A stretch of 64,000 nucleotides of DNA from Onishia taeanensis (GCF_013349955.1 NZ_JABVXC010000008.1:62001-126000), one strand, 5' to 3'; shown: positions 1 through 10,956, numbered from the stretch's first letter. The notes: generated by a model from the letters alone, not told the origin. Translations and numbers: made by a program.

Positions 1-320
1 GACACCACCGCCAGAGGCAGCGCTCGCGAACCGACGGCCTTGATGGCTTCGGCGACACCATCGATGGCATCGAGCTCATCGGCCAGGCGCGCCTCGATGG
101 TGGCATCGACCCTTGCCGTGGCATCTACCGGCAGACGATGGGCGCTGCGCGCTTCGAGATGGCCAAGGATATTCGCCGTGGTCATGCCCAGCGCCGCCGA
201 CAGTTCCTCTTCGGTGGCAAGATCCGGCAGCCAGGCCGCCAGCAGCTCGATCAGGGTGGCCTCGGCGATGGCCTCGCTGTCCACCAGCACGCCGTCGCAG
301 TCGAAGATCAGGCTGTCCAT
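1..320 (-). CDS. HAD-superfamily phosphatase (beta-phosphoglucomutase-like), 3' end outside window
   Basis: This is the first 106 codons of a haloacid-dehalogenase-type hydrolase; the rest lies beyond base 1. The N-terminus carries the catalytic motif FDCDGVLVDSE, with nucleophile Asp7 and acid/base Asp9, followed by the helical cap region typical of subfamily IA. Enzymes of this kind remove phosphate from small sugar phosphates. The start lies 10 bp after the stop of the polyol transporter ATPase gene, so it is probably the next gene of that operon and may act on a phosphorylated sugar or polyol. The substrate cannot be read from the fragment. I translated this by eye from the ATG at 320. 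Confidence 0.85.
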   Translation of the reverse strand, partial: MDSLIFDCDGVLVDSEAIAEATLIELLAAWLPDLATEEELSAALGMTTANILGHLEARSAHRLPVDATARVDATIEARLADELDAIDGVAEAIKAVGSRALPLAVV

Positions 321-330
321 GACCTTCTCC

Positions 331-1476
<1,146 letters not shown>

Positions 1477-1488
1477 ATCAGAATTCCT

Positions 1489-1584
1489 TTACTTGACGGC
1501 GCCGAAGGTCAGGCCGCGAACCATTTGCTTCGCGGGCTGTGCGAGAGTGCCAACCGAAGATCGGCGGCTCGGTATCGTCGTCAT
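1489..1584 (-). pseudogene. Remnant second copy of the permease C-terminus
   Basis: This stretch sits between the upstream permease stop (TAG, 1587-1585) and the ATPase start. Read on the minus strand it ends with codons for KQMVRGLTFGAVK and TAA, the same 13 residues that end the intact permease. The codons differ at synonymous positions. An ATG directly after the permease stop opens this frame for 31 codons, but its first half is unrelated to a permease. A second island, GATCTTCGGTTGG, matches the IFGW codons just upstream of the same C-terminus. It looks like the 3' end of another permease allele left by recombination, and the ribosome-binding site of the ATPase gene lies right after it. 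Translation of the 31 codons is unlikely to matter. Confidence 0.6.
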
Positions 1585-2469
1585 CTATTTCACTGCGCCG
1601 AAGGTCAGGCCGCGGACCATCTGTTTCTGGGTCAACCAACCGAATATAACGATGGGCGCGATGGCCATCGTCGAGGCGGCGGAGAGCTTGGCCCAGAACA
1701 GCCCTTCGGGACTCGAGAAGGAGGCGATATAAGCGGTCAGCGGCGCCGCCTGGGACGAGGTGAGGTTGAGACTCCAGAAGGCCTCGTTCCAGCTCAGGAT
1801 CACCGCCAGCAGGCCAGTGGAGGCAATGCCCGGCAGGGTCAGCGGCAGCAGCAGATAGATCACCTCCTGCAGGGTGCCGGCACCGTCCATGCGACCCGCC
1901 TCGAGGATGTCCTTGGGCATGTCCTTGAAGAAGGTGTAAAGCATCCAGACCACGATCGGCAGGTTCATCAGGGTGTAGACGATGACCAGACCGGTGCGGG
2001 TATCCAAGAGCCCGGTATCGCGGAACAACAGATAAATCGGCACCAGCACGCCAACCGGCGGCAGCATCTTGGTGGACAGCATCCACAACAGGGTGCCCTT
2101 GGTGCGCTTGGTCGGCAGGAAAGCCATCGAATAGGCCGCCGGAATGGCGATCAGCAGCGCCAGCAGCGTCGAGCCGAAGGCCACCACCACGCTGTTGAGG
2201 GCGAACTTGGCATAGCCCGCGCGGCTCTGCACCTCGGCGTAGTTCTCAAGCGTCGGCGAGAAGATCAGGCTCGGGTCGGCGATGGCCTCGGCCTCGGTCT
2301 TGAAGCCGGTCACGATCATCCAGAAGATCGGGAAAAAGATCACCAGGGCCAAGATCCAGCCCAGCACGCCGAGCCACAGGCGTCGGTTGAGCAGCGCACT
2401 GGTCAGCGCTGAGCGCTCGAGCGGCGCGGCTGAGGTGCTGGGCACGGATGAGTGTTTTGCAGTTGTCAT
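1585..2469 (-). CDS. Polyol ABC transporter permease, second subunit (MtlG/SmoG-like)
   Basis: This 294-residue inner-membrane protein is one of two permeases of the hexitol-type importer. It has about six hydrophobic helices and the cytoplasmic EAA loop (EAGRMDGAGTLQEV) that contacts the ATPase, placing it in the MalG family. The ATG at 2469 was preferred over an in-frame start about 117 bases upstream, because the upstream part overlaps the other permease and has low-complexity out-of-frame character. The gene begins 16 bp after the first permease. Its C-terminal codons are repeated in a degenerate copy immediately downstream. Confidence 0.9.
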   Translation of the reverse strand: MTTAKHSSVPSTSAAPLERSALTSALLNRRLWLGVLGWILALVIFFPIFWMIVTGFKTEAEAIADPSLIFSPTLENYAEVQSRAGYAKFALNSVVVAFGSTLLALLIAIPAAYSMAFLPTKRTKGTLLWMLSTKMLPPVGVLVPIYLLFRDTGLLDTRTGLVIVYTLMNLPIVVWMLYTFFKDMPKDILEAGRMDGAGTLQEVIYLLLPLTLPGIASTGLLAVILSWNEAFWSLNLTSSQAAPLTAYIASFSSPEGLFWAKLSAASTMAIAPIVIFGWLTQKQMVRGLTFGAVK

Positions 2470-2485
2470 GTGTCGCGCTCCCACG

Positions 2486-3376
2486 TCAGCTTTCCAGGTT
2501 CTTGGCCACCATGCGGACCAGGAAGATGGCAACGATATTGGCAAGGATGATGGCGACCACCCCGCCGGCGGAGGCCATGCCGACATCGAAATCGAGCAGG
2601 GCGCGGATGTAGATCAGATAGGCCAGGTTGGTGGTGGCAAGCCCCGGGCCACCAGAGGTGGTGACGAAGATCTCGGCGAAGATGGTCAGCAGGAAGATCA
2701 TCTCGATCATGATCACCACGCTGATCGCCCGCTTGAGGTGTGGCAGGGTGATGAAGAAGAAGATCGCAATCGGGCCGGCGCCATCCATGCGGGCGGCTTC
2801 GACCTGGTCCTCATCCAGCGACTGCATGGCGGTGAGCAGAATCAGCAGAGCGAACGGTAGCCACTGCCAGGCCACGATGATGATGACCGAGGTCAGCGGT
2901 AGCGACGAGAACCAGTCCACCGCCGGCAGGCCCAGGGACTCCGCTACCCAGGAAAGTACCCCGTTGGCCGGGTGCATCATCATGTTCTTCCACACCAGGG
3001 CGCTGACGGTGGGCATGACGAAAAAAGGTGAGATCGCCAGCACTCGGGCGATGCCTCGGCCCATGAAATCCTGCTGAAACAGCACGGCCAGCAGCGTACC
3101 GCCGACCACGGTAATCACCAGCACCCAGCCGACCATCAGCAGGGTCGTGCCCATGGCCGACCACAGGGCCGGGTCGGTGAACAGGTATTCGTAATTCTCG
3201 AGACCGGCAAAGCCGGTCATGCCGGGCATCAGCAGGTTGTAGCGCTGCAGGGAAAACCAGACGGTCATCGCCAGCGGCACGATCATCCACAGAAAAAGCA
3301 GGGTGACGGCGGGCGCCTGTAGCGAGAGGGTGCGCAGCCCTCCGATGGTGCGCCCGGAAGTTCTGGTCTTGTTCAT
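2486..3376 (-). CDS. Polyol ABC transporter permease, first subunit (MtlF/SmoF-like)
   Basis: This 296-residue permease of the MalF class pairs with the neighbouring MalG-like subunit to form the membrane channel. It has six predicted helices and an EAA loop, EAARMDGAGPIAIF, near residue 205. The start is uncertain. ATGs at 3376 and 3388 are both in frame and neither has a strong Shine-Dalgarno site; I chose 3376 because MNKTRT resembles family N-termini. An ATG further upstream at 3436 would run through the intergenic hairpin and is unlikely. The gene follows the binding-protein gene in the same operon. Confidence 0.88.
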   Translation of the reverse strand: MNKTRTSGRTIGGLRTLSLQAPAVTLLFLWMIVPLAMTVWFSLQRYNLLMPGMTGFAGLENYEYLFTDPALWSAMGTTLLMVGWVLVITVVGGTLLAVLFQQDFMGRGIARVLAISPFFVMPTVSALVWKNMMMHPANGVLSWVAESLGLPAVDWFSSLPLTSVIIIVAWQWLPFALLILLTAMQSLDEDQVEAARMDGAGPIAIFFFITLPHLKRAISVVIMIEMIFLLTIFAEIFVTTSGGPGLATTNLAYLIYIRALLDFDVGMASAGGVVAIILANIVAIFLVRMVAKNLES

Positions 3377-3406
3377 GTCGGTAACCATGAAGGTCGCAGG
3401 GAATAA

Positions 3407-3430
3407 GCCGGCCGGGATCATCCGGCCGGC
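3407..3430 (-). promoter_or_regulatory. Intercistronic stem-loop after the binding-protein gene
   Basis: A perfect 9-bp stem (3407-3415 with 3422-3430, GCCGGCCGG arms) closes a 6-base loop just after the binding-protein stop codon. There is no T-run. In binding-protein-dependent importers such hairpins commonly protect the 3' end of the binding-protein message or partly block read-through, giving more binding protein than permease. That role is inferred from position. Confidence 0.6.
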
Positions 3431-3439
3431 GGACACGGC

Positions 3440-4750
<1,311 letters not shown>

Positions 4751-4790
4751 GGCTTGCTCCTTCGTAAGGGAGTTATCTGTTGTTGTGTTT

Positions 4791-4822
4791 TGATCATTCA
4801 CTCACTTGACGATCAAATGATC
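4791..4822. promoter_or_regulatory. Candidate operator of the polyol operon
   Basis: Between the regulator and binding-protein genes there is an inverted repeat: GATCATT (4792-4798) faces AATGATC (4816-4822), and GATCAAATGATC (4811-4822) is itself a near palindrome. It lies about 40-70 bp upstream of the binding-protein start, where a SorC-family regulator could bind. No clear -35/-10 pair could be assigned, so the function is inferred from symmetry and position only. Confidence 0.45.
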
Positions 4823-4871
4823 GGACAGCACCCTAAAAAAAGCAAAGCCGCAGGGCCTATACTTTAGGGGT

Positions 4872-4911
4872 AGTGGGCAAGAGAGAGTGGGTAAGAGAGA
4901 GTGAGCAAGGG
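4872..4911. repeat. 14-bp tandem repeat
   Basis: Two full copies and a partial third copy of a purine-rich 14-bp unit (AGTGGGYAAGAGAG) lie in the 371-bp gap between the SorC-type regulator and the binding-protein gene. The two full units differ at one base. Apart from this repeat, the candidate operator and the stem-loop at 4943-4975, I see nothing coding in that gap. Confidence 0.7.
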
Positions 4912-4942
4912 TTGGCGGGGCAAGCGGGGCGCAGCGAGGTCC

Positions 4943-4975
4943 AAAGCCACGGCGCAAGATGCAGCGTGGCTTTTT
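4943..4975. terminator. Stem-loop, possible terminator after the SorC-type regulator gene
   Basis: A 9-bp stem, AAAGCCACG (4943-4951) with CGTGGCTTT (4965-4973), closes a 13-base loop. The five Ts (4971-4975) follow it on the plus strand, whereas on the minus strand, the direction of the flanking genes, only three Ts follow. It may end or attenuate regulator transcripts before the transporter operon. Confidence 0.45.
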
Positions 4976-5121
4976 CAGACCGATGATCGCGCCATGATAC
5001 TGACGTTTGACCTGACCAGCTCGTCAACGGCGAACCACCGGGTAGGGCGGCACGGCCGTCTGTATCGTCGCGAGAGAGGCGAAAGCCCCGGGAAGGAAAG
5101 GCAATAAAAGCCGAGTTCGGA

Positions 5122-6075
5122 TCACCTACCGGCGTCGAGAATGAAGCGCGCCGCGGTTTCATCGGTGACCAGGCCCTTCAGCCAACCCCCGCGCAACGCC
5201 GCGAGAATCGCCGGCGCCTTCTCACGGCCACCGGCAAGCGCGACCAGCTGTTGATCACGCAGCAACTCGAGCGGGAGGCTGGTGACGCGACGGGTAATCG
5301 AACAGTCGATGACGTCGCCATCCTGATTCATCGGCCAACCCAGCAACTCGCCCACCGCCTGCATGGCGAGCAGTTCATCGAGCTCGCCCTCGTTGATGAA
5401 GTGATCCTGGAACAGCGGAGCTTGGCGATCGATGCGCCCTACTCCAATGAAGGCCGCCTCGGCTTTCAAGGCCACATCGGTCACCGCATGAAAGAGGCGC
5501 TGGCCGAGCATGGCTTCCTTCTCTTCCACCGAGCCGGCCACTACCGGCGCGGGGAGCAGGAAGCGTTCGCCGCCGGTCTTGTCGGCCAGCACCATGATCC
5601 CATCGTAGCGGTTCGAGGAGCCGTCACGGGCGACATTGCCGACCAGCGAGACGAAGCGATGCTGGGGGCGATCGAGACGGCTCAGGGCCTCGACCATGGC
5701 CCTCACCGTTCGACCCGACCCCAGCGAGAGAGTCAGCGGCGCCATGCGCTCGATATAGCGCTCCAGTCGCTCGGCACCGGCAACGGCCAAGTACTGGTAG
5801 CTGCTGTCGGCGGCACCGGTATCCATGGGCACCACGTCGCAAAAATCCAGATCAAAACGCTCGGAAATCTGCTGGGACAACATCATGCAGGTGGCAATGG
5901 GATGATCGATACGCACCTTGACCAGTCCCTCCTGGCGCGCCAAGGCTAACAGGCGTTGCACCCCGGGGCGCGAGACACCGAGCTGGCTGGCGATTTCATC
6001 CTGAGTGCGACCGCCTACATAGGAAAGCCAGGCTGCGCGCGCGGCCTGGTCCAATCGTTGCTCAAACTTGTCCAC
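5122..6075 (-). CDS. SorC/DalR-family sugar-binding transcriptional regulator
   Basis: This 317-residue regulator has an N-terminal helix-turn-helix (TQDEIASQLGVSRPGVQRLL, about 24-43) and a large C-terminal sugar-binding domain related to SorC and DeoR-type sugar isomerase folds. Such proteins sense a phosphorylated or free sugar and control the adjacent uptake operon, here the polyol ABC genes directly downstream on the same strand. I chose the GTG at 6075, giving the family-typical N-terminus (M/V)DKFEQRLDQAARAAWL and normal length. An ATG at 6117 is possible. The candidate operator at 4791-4822 is its likely target. Confidence 0.85.
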   Translation of the reverse strand: MDKFEQRLDQAARAAWLSYVGGRTQDEIASQLGVSRPGVQRLLALARQEGLVKVRIDHPIATCMMLSQQISERFDLDFCDVVPMDTGAADSSYQYLAVAGAERLERYIERMAPLTLSLGSGRTVRAMVEALSRLDRPQHRFVSLVGNVARDGSSNRYDGIMVLADKTGGERFLLPAPVVAGSVEEKEAMLGQRLFHAVTDVALKAEAAFIGVGRIDRQAPLFQDHFINEGELDELLAMQAVGELLGWPMNQDGDVIDCSITRRVTSLPLELLRDQQLVALAGGREKAPAILAALRGGWLKGLVTDETAARFILDAGR

Positions 6076-6318
6076 GTAATCGCATCGTTCCCGTCTGTCA
6101 TCTTTGCCAAGGATCATCGCAAGCCTGTCGGCAATGCACAACGCCCCCTTCGCGACCGGCATGCTCGCCTGGGTGACGACAGTGCCGCAGCGTGCCAAGC
6201 TTGCCTGTAATCCCACGCCGCATCATGATCGCCAAGATCACGGAACCAGACCTTCCATTTACCATCGAAGTCACTAGCGTCCACGCAATCACCACCCACC
6301 TCCCCTCGGGAGCAGTTC

Positions 6319-6684
6319 ATGAATGATCAAGATCGCCAACGCAATGCCGCCTGGGAGGCTGCCCAGCAATGGAAGGAACGCGCTCGCCAGGCGCATCCGC
6401 GCCAAGGCATGAGCGGACCCCGCCTCGTGCTGACCTGGCTGATGTTCGGCGTGCTGATGATCGTCGGCACCATCCTCGGGCTTTTCTTCCTGCTGGTCGG
6501 CTGGGCCATGCTGCCCTTTCTGCGCCATCGTATGAAAAAGCGCATGGAGCAAATGCGTGCCCAGCAGGCCCAGGATATCGGCGGCGGCTATTACCAGCAT
6601 GGCACCCAATCTCGCCAGTCCCGCTCCAGCGGCCACCTCGAAGAGCACGAGGTGCTGGAAGGCGAGTATCGGGAGAAAAAATAG
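6319..6684 (+). CDS. Small membrane protein of unknown function
   Basis: I do not recognise this 121-residue protein. It has a charged N-terminal helix, a long hydrophobic stretch at about 36-68 that could be one long or two short membrane segments, then a basic region (RHRMKKRMEQMRAQQAQ) and a polar, glycine- and glutamate-rich tail. The ATG is preceded by GGGAGCAGTTC, a good ribosome-binding site. It stands alone between the divergent regulator and the convergent channel gene. Confidence 0.75.
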   Translation: MNDQDRQRNAAWEAAQQWKERARQAHPRQGMSGPRLVLTWLMFGVLMIVGTILGLFFLLVGWAMLPFLRHRMKKRMEQMRAQQAQDIGGGYYQHGTQSRQSRSSGHLEEHEVLEGEYREKK

Positions 6685-6720
6685 CACCGACAAGCGGATG
6701 CCATCGAGAGCGGTGGCCCG

Positions 6721-7824
6721 CTATCCTTTCTCCAGACATGCCTTGATGTCTGCCGTGCTTGGCACGAACTCTTCCCGCACCATAAGAATCAGGGCGGTGG
6801 CATTGAAGCGGTGATCGTGCGCCGGATGGCAGACGATTTCACCGTCCTCGCCCACATAGGCCATCAGGGTGCCCATGCCGGCGACCATCAGACGGCAGGT
6901 CACGTCGGACCAGACGGCGCCCTCCAGCGAGACCGGATAGCGCATGGCGTGGTCGTCGTGATGGGTAAAGAGGTTTTCGAGAATCTTCTCGGCCCCGGGC
7001 GCCACCAGCGAGCGCACCAGCATCTCCGGATAGGCGCGAATCGGCCGCAGACTCGTGCTGGCACCGGCCAGCACCAGGCGTCGCCGGCTGTCCTCGTGCA
7101 CGCACTCGGCGACGGTATAGGGCAGCGAGTCTCCGCACAGGTCTCGCAGCTGAGTCAACACATCCAGCGTGATGCTGTCGGAGACGCGGCTGTATTCGTC
7201 GCTTGCCAGCACAATGATCACCCGGGCGCTTTCCGGCGTCACGGCGGCCAACGCCTGAGGATCGGAAGGCTCGCCGTGGTGATGCACCACGCCCTGCTCG
7301 CGAAGATGGTCGGGCAGCCCATCCGGAAAGGCCTCGGTGAGAATCTGCACCGGTGTGTCGTGAAGCTCCCGGGTTGCCCGCAGCTGTTGTACCAGCCGGT
7401 CGAAGTAGACCGCGACGTTATTGGCAGGGCTGTTGATGATCAGCACGTGGTCGTTCATCTGCCACCTCCAGCGGCCCTTGATCATGGATTCTTTCCGCTT
7501 GAGGCGGTAGTCGATGTAGTCGCTTGCCAGCTGCGCAAGCAGGGTAATGCCAGCGACGTAAAGCAGCAGCACCGTCGCGCCCCGCCCCAGCGGCGTCACC
7601 GCCGAGAGATCGCCATAGCCCACCGTGGTCATGGTGGTCAGCGTCAGCCACAGGGCATCGCCCCCGCCCATTGACTCGAAGACAACCATCGCCAGGGTAT
7701 GCAAGCCGGTGAGCAGCAACAGCCACAGGAAGGCACGCTTCAGCCGCGCACGCATGTCGATGTTGAGCTGCTGCGTTAGCTGCCGGCAGGTCGAGCGCCG
7801 GCGCAGCATATGAATCAGTCGCAT
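6721..7824 (-). CDS. Potassium channel with cytoplasmic RCK-like (TrkA-N) domain
   Basis: This 367-residue protein belongs to the two-helix (MthK/Kch-like) potassium channels. A first membrane helix at about 31-50 and a second near 75-97 flank the pore loop with the selectivity filter TTVGYGD at 66-72. A regulator-of-conductance domain follows (DHVLIINSPANNVAVYFDRL onward). The start was placed at the ATG at 7824 because GGGGAGAATCGTG sits at ideal spacing. An in-frame ATG at 7866 lacks such a site. It may control potassium flux, relevant in an osmoadapting cell; the ligand is not evident. Confidence 0.88.
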   Translation of the reverse strand: MRLIHMLRRRSTCRQLTQQLNIDMRARLKRAFLWLLLLTGLHTLAMVVFESMGGGDALWLTLTTMTTVGYGDLSAVTPLGRGATVLLLYVAGITLLAQLASDYIDYRLKRKESMIKGRWRWQMNDHVLIINSPANNVAVYFDRLVQQLRATRELHDTPVQILTEAFPDGLPDHLREQGVVHHHGEPSDPQALAAVTPESARVIIVLASDEYSRVSDSITLDVLTQLRDLCGDSLPYTVAECVHEDSRRRLVLAGASTSLRPIRAYPEMLVRSLVAPGAEKILENLFTHHDDHAMRYPVSLEGAVWSDVTCRLMVAGMGTLMAYVGEDGEIVCHPAHDHRFNATALILMVREEFVPSTADIKACLEKG

Positions 7825-8049
7825 CACGATTCTCCCCAGCGGCGAGAGCTCCCTGTCAGTCAGCATGACGATGCGCGGGCATGGGACACCGACGCATTGA
7901 ATATCAGCGCATGCTACGACACGCGGCCAGGCGACGCGAATGGACCTGCGCAGCGGTCAGCATCGATTCCACTGGGCGCAACAACTTATAGAACAGCGGA
8001 GAGACGGGGAACGGAGGCTTCTCGGTGGACGAGAGGGACGTACGTTAAA

Positions 8050-8077
8050 GAAGAGCGAAGAGCGAAGAGCGAAGAGC
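8050..8077. repeat. 7-bp tandem repeat (GAAGAGC x4)
   Basis: Four perfect head-to-tail copies of GAAGAGC lie in the 309-bp stretch (7825-8133) between the channel gene and the small protein gene. No gene or clear promoter could be assigned to the rest of that stretch. Confidence 0.8.
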
Positions 8078-8133
8078 GAACAAAGTCTGCAGGGCTGGGG
8101 CGGGTAAGCGCACCATGCCCTGCCACCAACCGA

Positions 8134-8289
8134 TCAGATGTAGGCGTAACGATAGCCCTGGCGAGCGATGAAGCCCTGGTAGGAGCTCTCGGTCATGGCT
8201 TCCAGCGCGCGGTAAGCCAGTTGGCCGATGCGCTTGATCAGCGGAAGCTGTTGGGTAGAACGAGCAGTAGTTGAGGTAGAAGTATTCAT
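8134..8289 (-). CDS. Small hypothetical protein (51 aa)
   Basis: This short gene encodes a Ser/Thr-rich N-terminus followed by a probable amphipathic helix (LIKRIGQLAYRALEAMTESS) and a tyrosine-rich end, RYAYI. It is preceded by AGGACGCTATCCC, a weak ribosome-binding site. I do not recognise the family. Size and helical character are reminiscent of small stress or RNA-associated proteins, but nothing in the sequence fixes a role. An in-frame ATG 39 bases upstream is a less likely start. Confidence 0.55.
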   Translation of the reverse strand: MNTSTSTTARSTQQLPLIKRIGQLAYRALEAMTESSYQGFIARQGYRYAYI

Positions 8290-8401
8290 GGGATAGCGTC
8301 CTATACGACTAAAGGATAATAACCCCATGATACCCAGAATTTAGACCTTAGTCTAACCACAAGGTCTCAATACCCGCCGAGGCACTGCCGCCCGGCCAAC
8401 G

Positions 8402-8436
8402 TAAAGCCCCACCCTCTTGCCAAGAGAGGGCGGGGC
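8402..8436 (-). terminator. Rho-independent terminator of the pcaHG transcript
   Basis: On the minus strand, just after the pcaG stop, the arms 8432-8436/8406-8410 (GGGGC type) and 8425-8430/8412-8417 (CCCTCT type) pair with one A-C mismatch around a 7-base loop, followed by TTT. Position and strength fit a terminator. Confidence 0.8.
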
Positions 8437-8459
8437 CATACGCGCGAGCCACGGGGCGG

Positions 8460-9092
8460 TCAGAAGTCGAAGAACACCGTCTCGTTGTCGCCCTGCAGGC
8501 GGATGTCGAGGCGATAACGCACCTTGCCGTCGGCCTCCTCGCGCCTGGCAATCAGCGTCTGGCGGCGGGCCGGAGACTCGACGGCGTTCAGCACCGGGCA
8601 GGCGGCATTGGCCTCGGTCTCGTCCTCGAAGTAGAGCCGCGTCTGCAGATGGATATTCACGCCGCGGGCGAAGATCGCCAGGTTGATGTGCGGCGCCATC
8701 ACCCGCCCGTCGCCGCGGGTGACGGCGCCTGGCTTGATGGTCTCGAGGCGCCACTCGCTGGCGCCCTCGGCGGTGGTGGCGGTGCGGCCGAAGCCGTTGA
8801 ACGGCTGCTCGAGGTCGAACTCGGGCCGGTACTCGCCCCGGGCGTCGGCCTGCCAGGCCTCGAGCAGGGCATCGCGCACCGGGTCGCCATTGCCGTCGAT
8901 GACGGTGCCGACCACCTCGATATGCTCGCCCTCGGCCTCGGGCCAGGCCATACGGTTCCAGATTTCCTCGTCGCGCTCGGGCAGGCCGGCCACGTCCAGG
9001 GCCAGGCCGATATGCACATACGGGCCGGCGGTCTGGGACGCGGTCTCGCGCAGCATCAGCTCGGCGGTAGGGGTCGAATTGGGCTGTCTCAT
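8460..9092 (-). CDS. pcaG: Protocatechuate 3,4-dioxygenase, alpha subunit
   Basis: This 210-residue subunit pairs with PcaH to open the ring of protocatechuate between the hydroxyl-bearing carbons, giving 3-carboxy-cis,cis-muconate. The alpha subunit shares the intradiol dioxygenase fold (AGPYVHIGL near the N-terminus, DALLEAWQADARGEY, APHINLAIFARG) but lacks the iron ligands, which lie in beta. The ATG at 9092 has AGGTGACCAAC before it and was preferred to a GTG 24 bases upstream. It lies 40 bp downstream of pcaH and ends at a strong terminator. Confidence 0.95.
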   Translation of the reverse strand: MRQPNSTPTAELMLRETASQTAGPYVHIGLALDVAGLPERDEEIWNRMAWPEAEGEHIEVVGTVIDGNGDPVRDALLEAWQADARGEYRPEFDLEQPFNGFGRTATTAEGASEWRLETIKPGAVTRGDGRVMAPHINLAIFARGVNIHLQTRLYFEDETEANAACPVLNAVESPARRQTLIARREEADGKVRYRLDIRLQGDNETVFFDF

Positions 9093-9132
9093 GTTGGTCA
9101 CCTGATCCTGTGTCACTGATTCCCGAACCCGC

Positions 9133-9873
9133 TCATTGATTTTCGAAGTAGGTCTGCAGCTCGCCGCGCACCACCAGGTCGAAGCGGTAGGCCAGGCAGT
9201 CCATGGGACGGCTGCGTGCCATATCGAGCCGACCGATCATGGTCTCGACGGCCTCGGGGTCCTTGAGGGTCTGCACGATGGGGCAGATCGGAATCAGCGG
9301 GTCGCCCTCGAAATACATCTGGGTGACCAGGCGCGTGGAGATCGAAGGTCCCATCACCGAGACGTGGATATGGGCCGGGCGCCAGGTATTGATGCCGTTG
9401 CCCCAGGGATAGGGGCCGGGCTTGATGGTGCGGAAGCGATACCAGCCCTGCTCGTCGGTGAGGCAGCGCCCCACCCCGCCGAAGTTGGGGTCGAGCGGCG
9501 CCAGGTAGCCGTCCTTCTTGTGGCGGTAACGGCCGCCGGCGTTGGCCTGCCACATTTCCACCAGGGTATGCGGCACCGGCTTGCCGAACTGGTCGACCAC
9601 GCGGCCGAACATGATGATCCGCTCGCCCACCGGCAGGCCGGCGCTGCCCGCCAGGGCGGGATCCTCGCGGAAGTTCATCAGCAGGTCGTTGTCATGGCGC
9701 CCCATGCGCAGCTGGCGGAAGTCCGGACCGGTCAGCTCGGAGGCGCTGGGCGCCTGCAGGCTGACCAGGGCCTGACTCGGCGAGCGTGCGACGCTGGTCT
9801 TGTAGCCGGGGGCATAGGCCGGAGGGTGCCAGTCACGGTCGCGCTCCACGAAGCGCTTGTTGGCGTTCTGCAT
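9133..9873 (-). CDS. pcaH: Protocatechuate 3,4-dioxygenase, beta subunit
   Basis: This 246-residue subunit carries the non-haem ferric iron of the intradiol dioxygenase. All four expected ligands are visible at family spacing: Tyr116 (GGRYRH), Tyr155 (PGPYPW), His168 and His170 (RPAHIH), the same 39/13/2 spacing as Tyr408, Tyr447, His460 and His462 of the Pseudomonas enzyme. The start at 9873 has GAGAACTCGAG upstream. A PcaQ-type binding site lies about 115 bp ahead, so pcaHG is probably a PcaQ-activated unit. Confidence 0.96.
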   Translation of the reverse strand: MQNANKRFVERDRDWHPPAYAPGYKTSVARSPSQALVSLQAPSASELTGPDFRQLRMGRHDNDLLMNFREDPALAGSAGLPVGERIIMFGRVVDQFGKPVPHTLVEMWQANAGGRYRHKKDGYLAPLDPNFGGVGRCLTDEQGWYRFRTIKPGPYPWGNGINTWRPAHIHVSVMGPSISTRLVTQMYFEGDPLIPICPIVQTLKDPEAVETMIGRLDMARSRPMDCLAYRFDLVVRGELQTYFENQ

Positions 9874-9987
9874 CTCGAGTTCTCTTGCTGGCGTGAAGTA
9901 GGACGACGCACCTCGGGCGCGCCGGACCGATATCGGCAGTGTGCCGCCCTGTCGCAGGGCTGCCAATTGACGTCTCGCCGGGTCTTC

Positions 9988-10003
9988 ATAACCCTATGGT
10001 TAT
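9988..10003. promoter_or_regulatory. PcaQ binding site upstream of pcaHG
   Basis: ATAACC-CTAT-GGTTAT is a perfect dyad and matches the published PcaQ box (ATAACC-N4-GGTTAA) at all but the last base. It lies between pcaQ and pcaH, 115 bp upstream of the pcaH start, where a LysR activator normally binds. Confidence 0.8.
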
Positions 10004-10016
10004 GGCCAAGACCTCA

Positions 10017-10940
10017 TCACGCGCAGCGTTTGGAGGCCGTCTCGCGCAGCGCCTCGCAGAAGGCCTCCAGCGCCAGCGAGGGCTGCATGCTGGCGTTGAT
10101 GCACAGCCCCACCGAACCGCCCTGCCCCTCCAGCGGCAGCGACAGTTCAACCAGTCGGCCGGCCTCGAGCTCCTCGAGCACCGCTTCCCGGGGCGCCACC
10201 CAGATCGCCTCGCTGTCCCGCGTGTAGCCCGCGCTGACCGGCAGCGACAGGGTCTCCAGCAGCCGGCCGGGCAGCTCCAACGCATGGCGCACGAAGAAGC
10301 TGTCGACCTGCTGGCGCAGCGTGGTCTGCGGCGGCGGCAGCACCCAGGGGAACTCGACCAGCCGGCCAGGCACCAGGGGGTCGACGCTGGCCAGAGGATG
10401 GCCGGCGCGCACCACCAGCACCAGCGGCTCGTAGTAGAGATGCTCAAAGGTCAGGTCGCGGATCTCGCGCGCCTCGGTCATGCGCCCCACCACCAGGTCG
10501 AGCTCGCCGAGGCGCAGCTGCGAGAGCAGGAAGGCGCTGCGCCCCGTCACCACATCGACACCCACCGACTCCAAGGGCTGAGCGGCCTGCCAGTGCCGAA
10601 TGGCCCGGGGCAGCAGGCGGCTCTCCACGGTGGACAGCGCTCCCACGTGCAGCCAGCGCGCGCCCTGATGGGCATCGCCGACCGCGTCGATGCCCTCCTC
10701 CAGCGCCCGGATCGCCGGCCCGGCGTGGCGCAGGAAGGTCAGGCCGGCCTGGGTCAGCGCCACGCCCTGGGTGCCGCGCTCGAACAGCTCGGCGCCGAGG
10801 ATCTCCTCGAGCTCGCGGATGGTCTTGGACACCCCTGGCTGGCTGATCGCCAGGCGCTCGGCGGCGCGGGCGAAGCTGCGCTGCCGCGCCACCTCGAGAA
10901 AGGCCTGCAAATGGCGCAGCTTGATGCGTGAGCTCAGCAT
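10017..10940 (-). CDS. pcaQ: LysR-type activator of the pca genes (PcaQ)
   Basis: This 307-residue LysR-family protein has an N-terminal winged helix-turn-helix (LRHLQAFLEVARQRSFARAA, then SQPGVSKTIRELE) and a C-terminal effector domain. PcaQ proteins activate protocatechuate genes in response to beta-carboxy-muconate-type intermediates. The start at 10940 has GGAGGAG close upstream. It sits between the pcaDC fusion and pcaHG, all on the same strand, rather than divergent from its targets as in many bacteria; the matching box lies immediately downstream of it, before pcaH. Confidence 0.88.
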   Translation of the reverse strand: MLSSRIKLRHLQAFLEVARQRSFARAAERLAISQPGVSKTIRELEEILGAELFERGTQGVALTQAGLTFLRHAGPAIRALEEGIDAVGDAHQGARWLHVGALSTVESRLLPRAIRHWQAAQPLESVGVDVVTGRSAFLLSQLRLGELDLVVGRMTEAREIRDLTFEHLYYEPLVLVVRAGHPLASVDPLVPGRLVEFPWVLPPPQTTLRQQVDSFFVRHALELPGRLLETLSLPVSAGYTRDSEAIWVAPREAVLEELEAGRLVELSLPLEGQGGSVGLCINASMQPSLALEAFCEALRETASKRCA

Positions 10941-10956
10941 CGGGCTCCTCCGGCGA

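Noticed and set aside
7810..8274. Plus-strand frame spanning the 7-bp repeats
   Set aside because: It overlaps the channel promoter region and the antisense of the small gene at 8134, and the product has no protein-like pattern.
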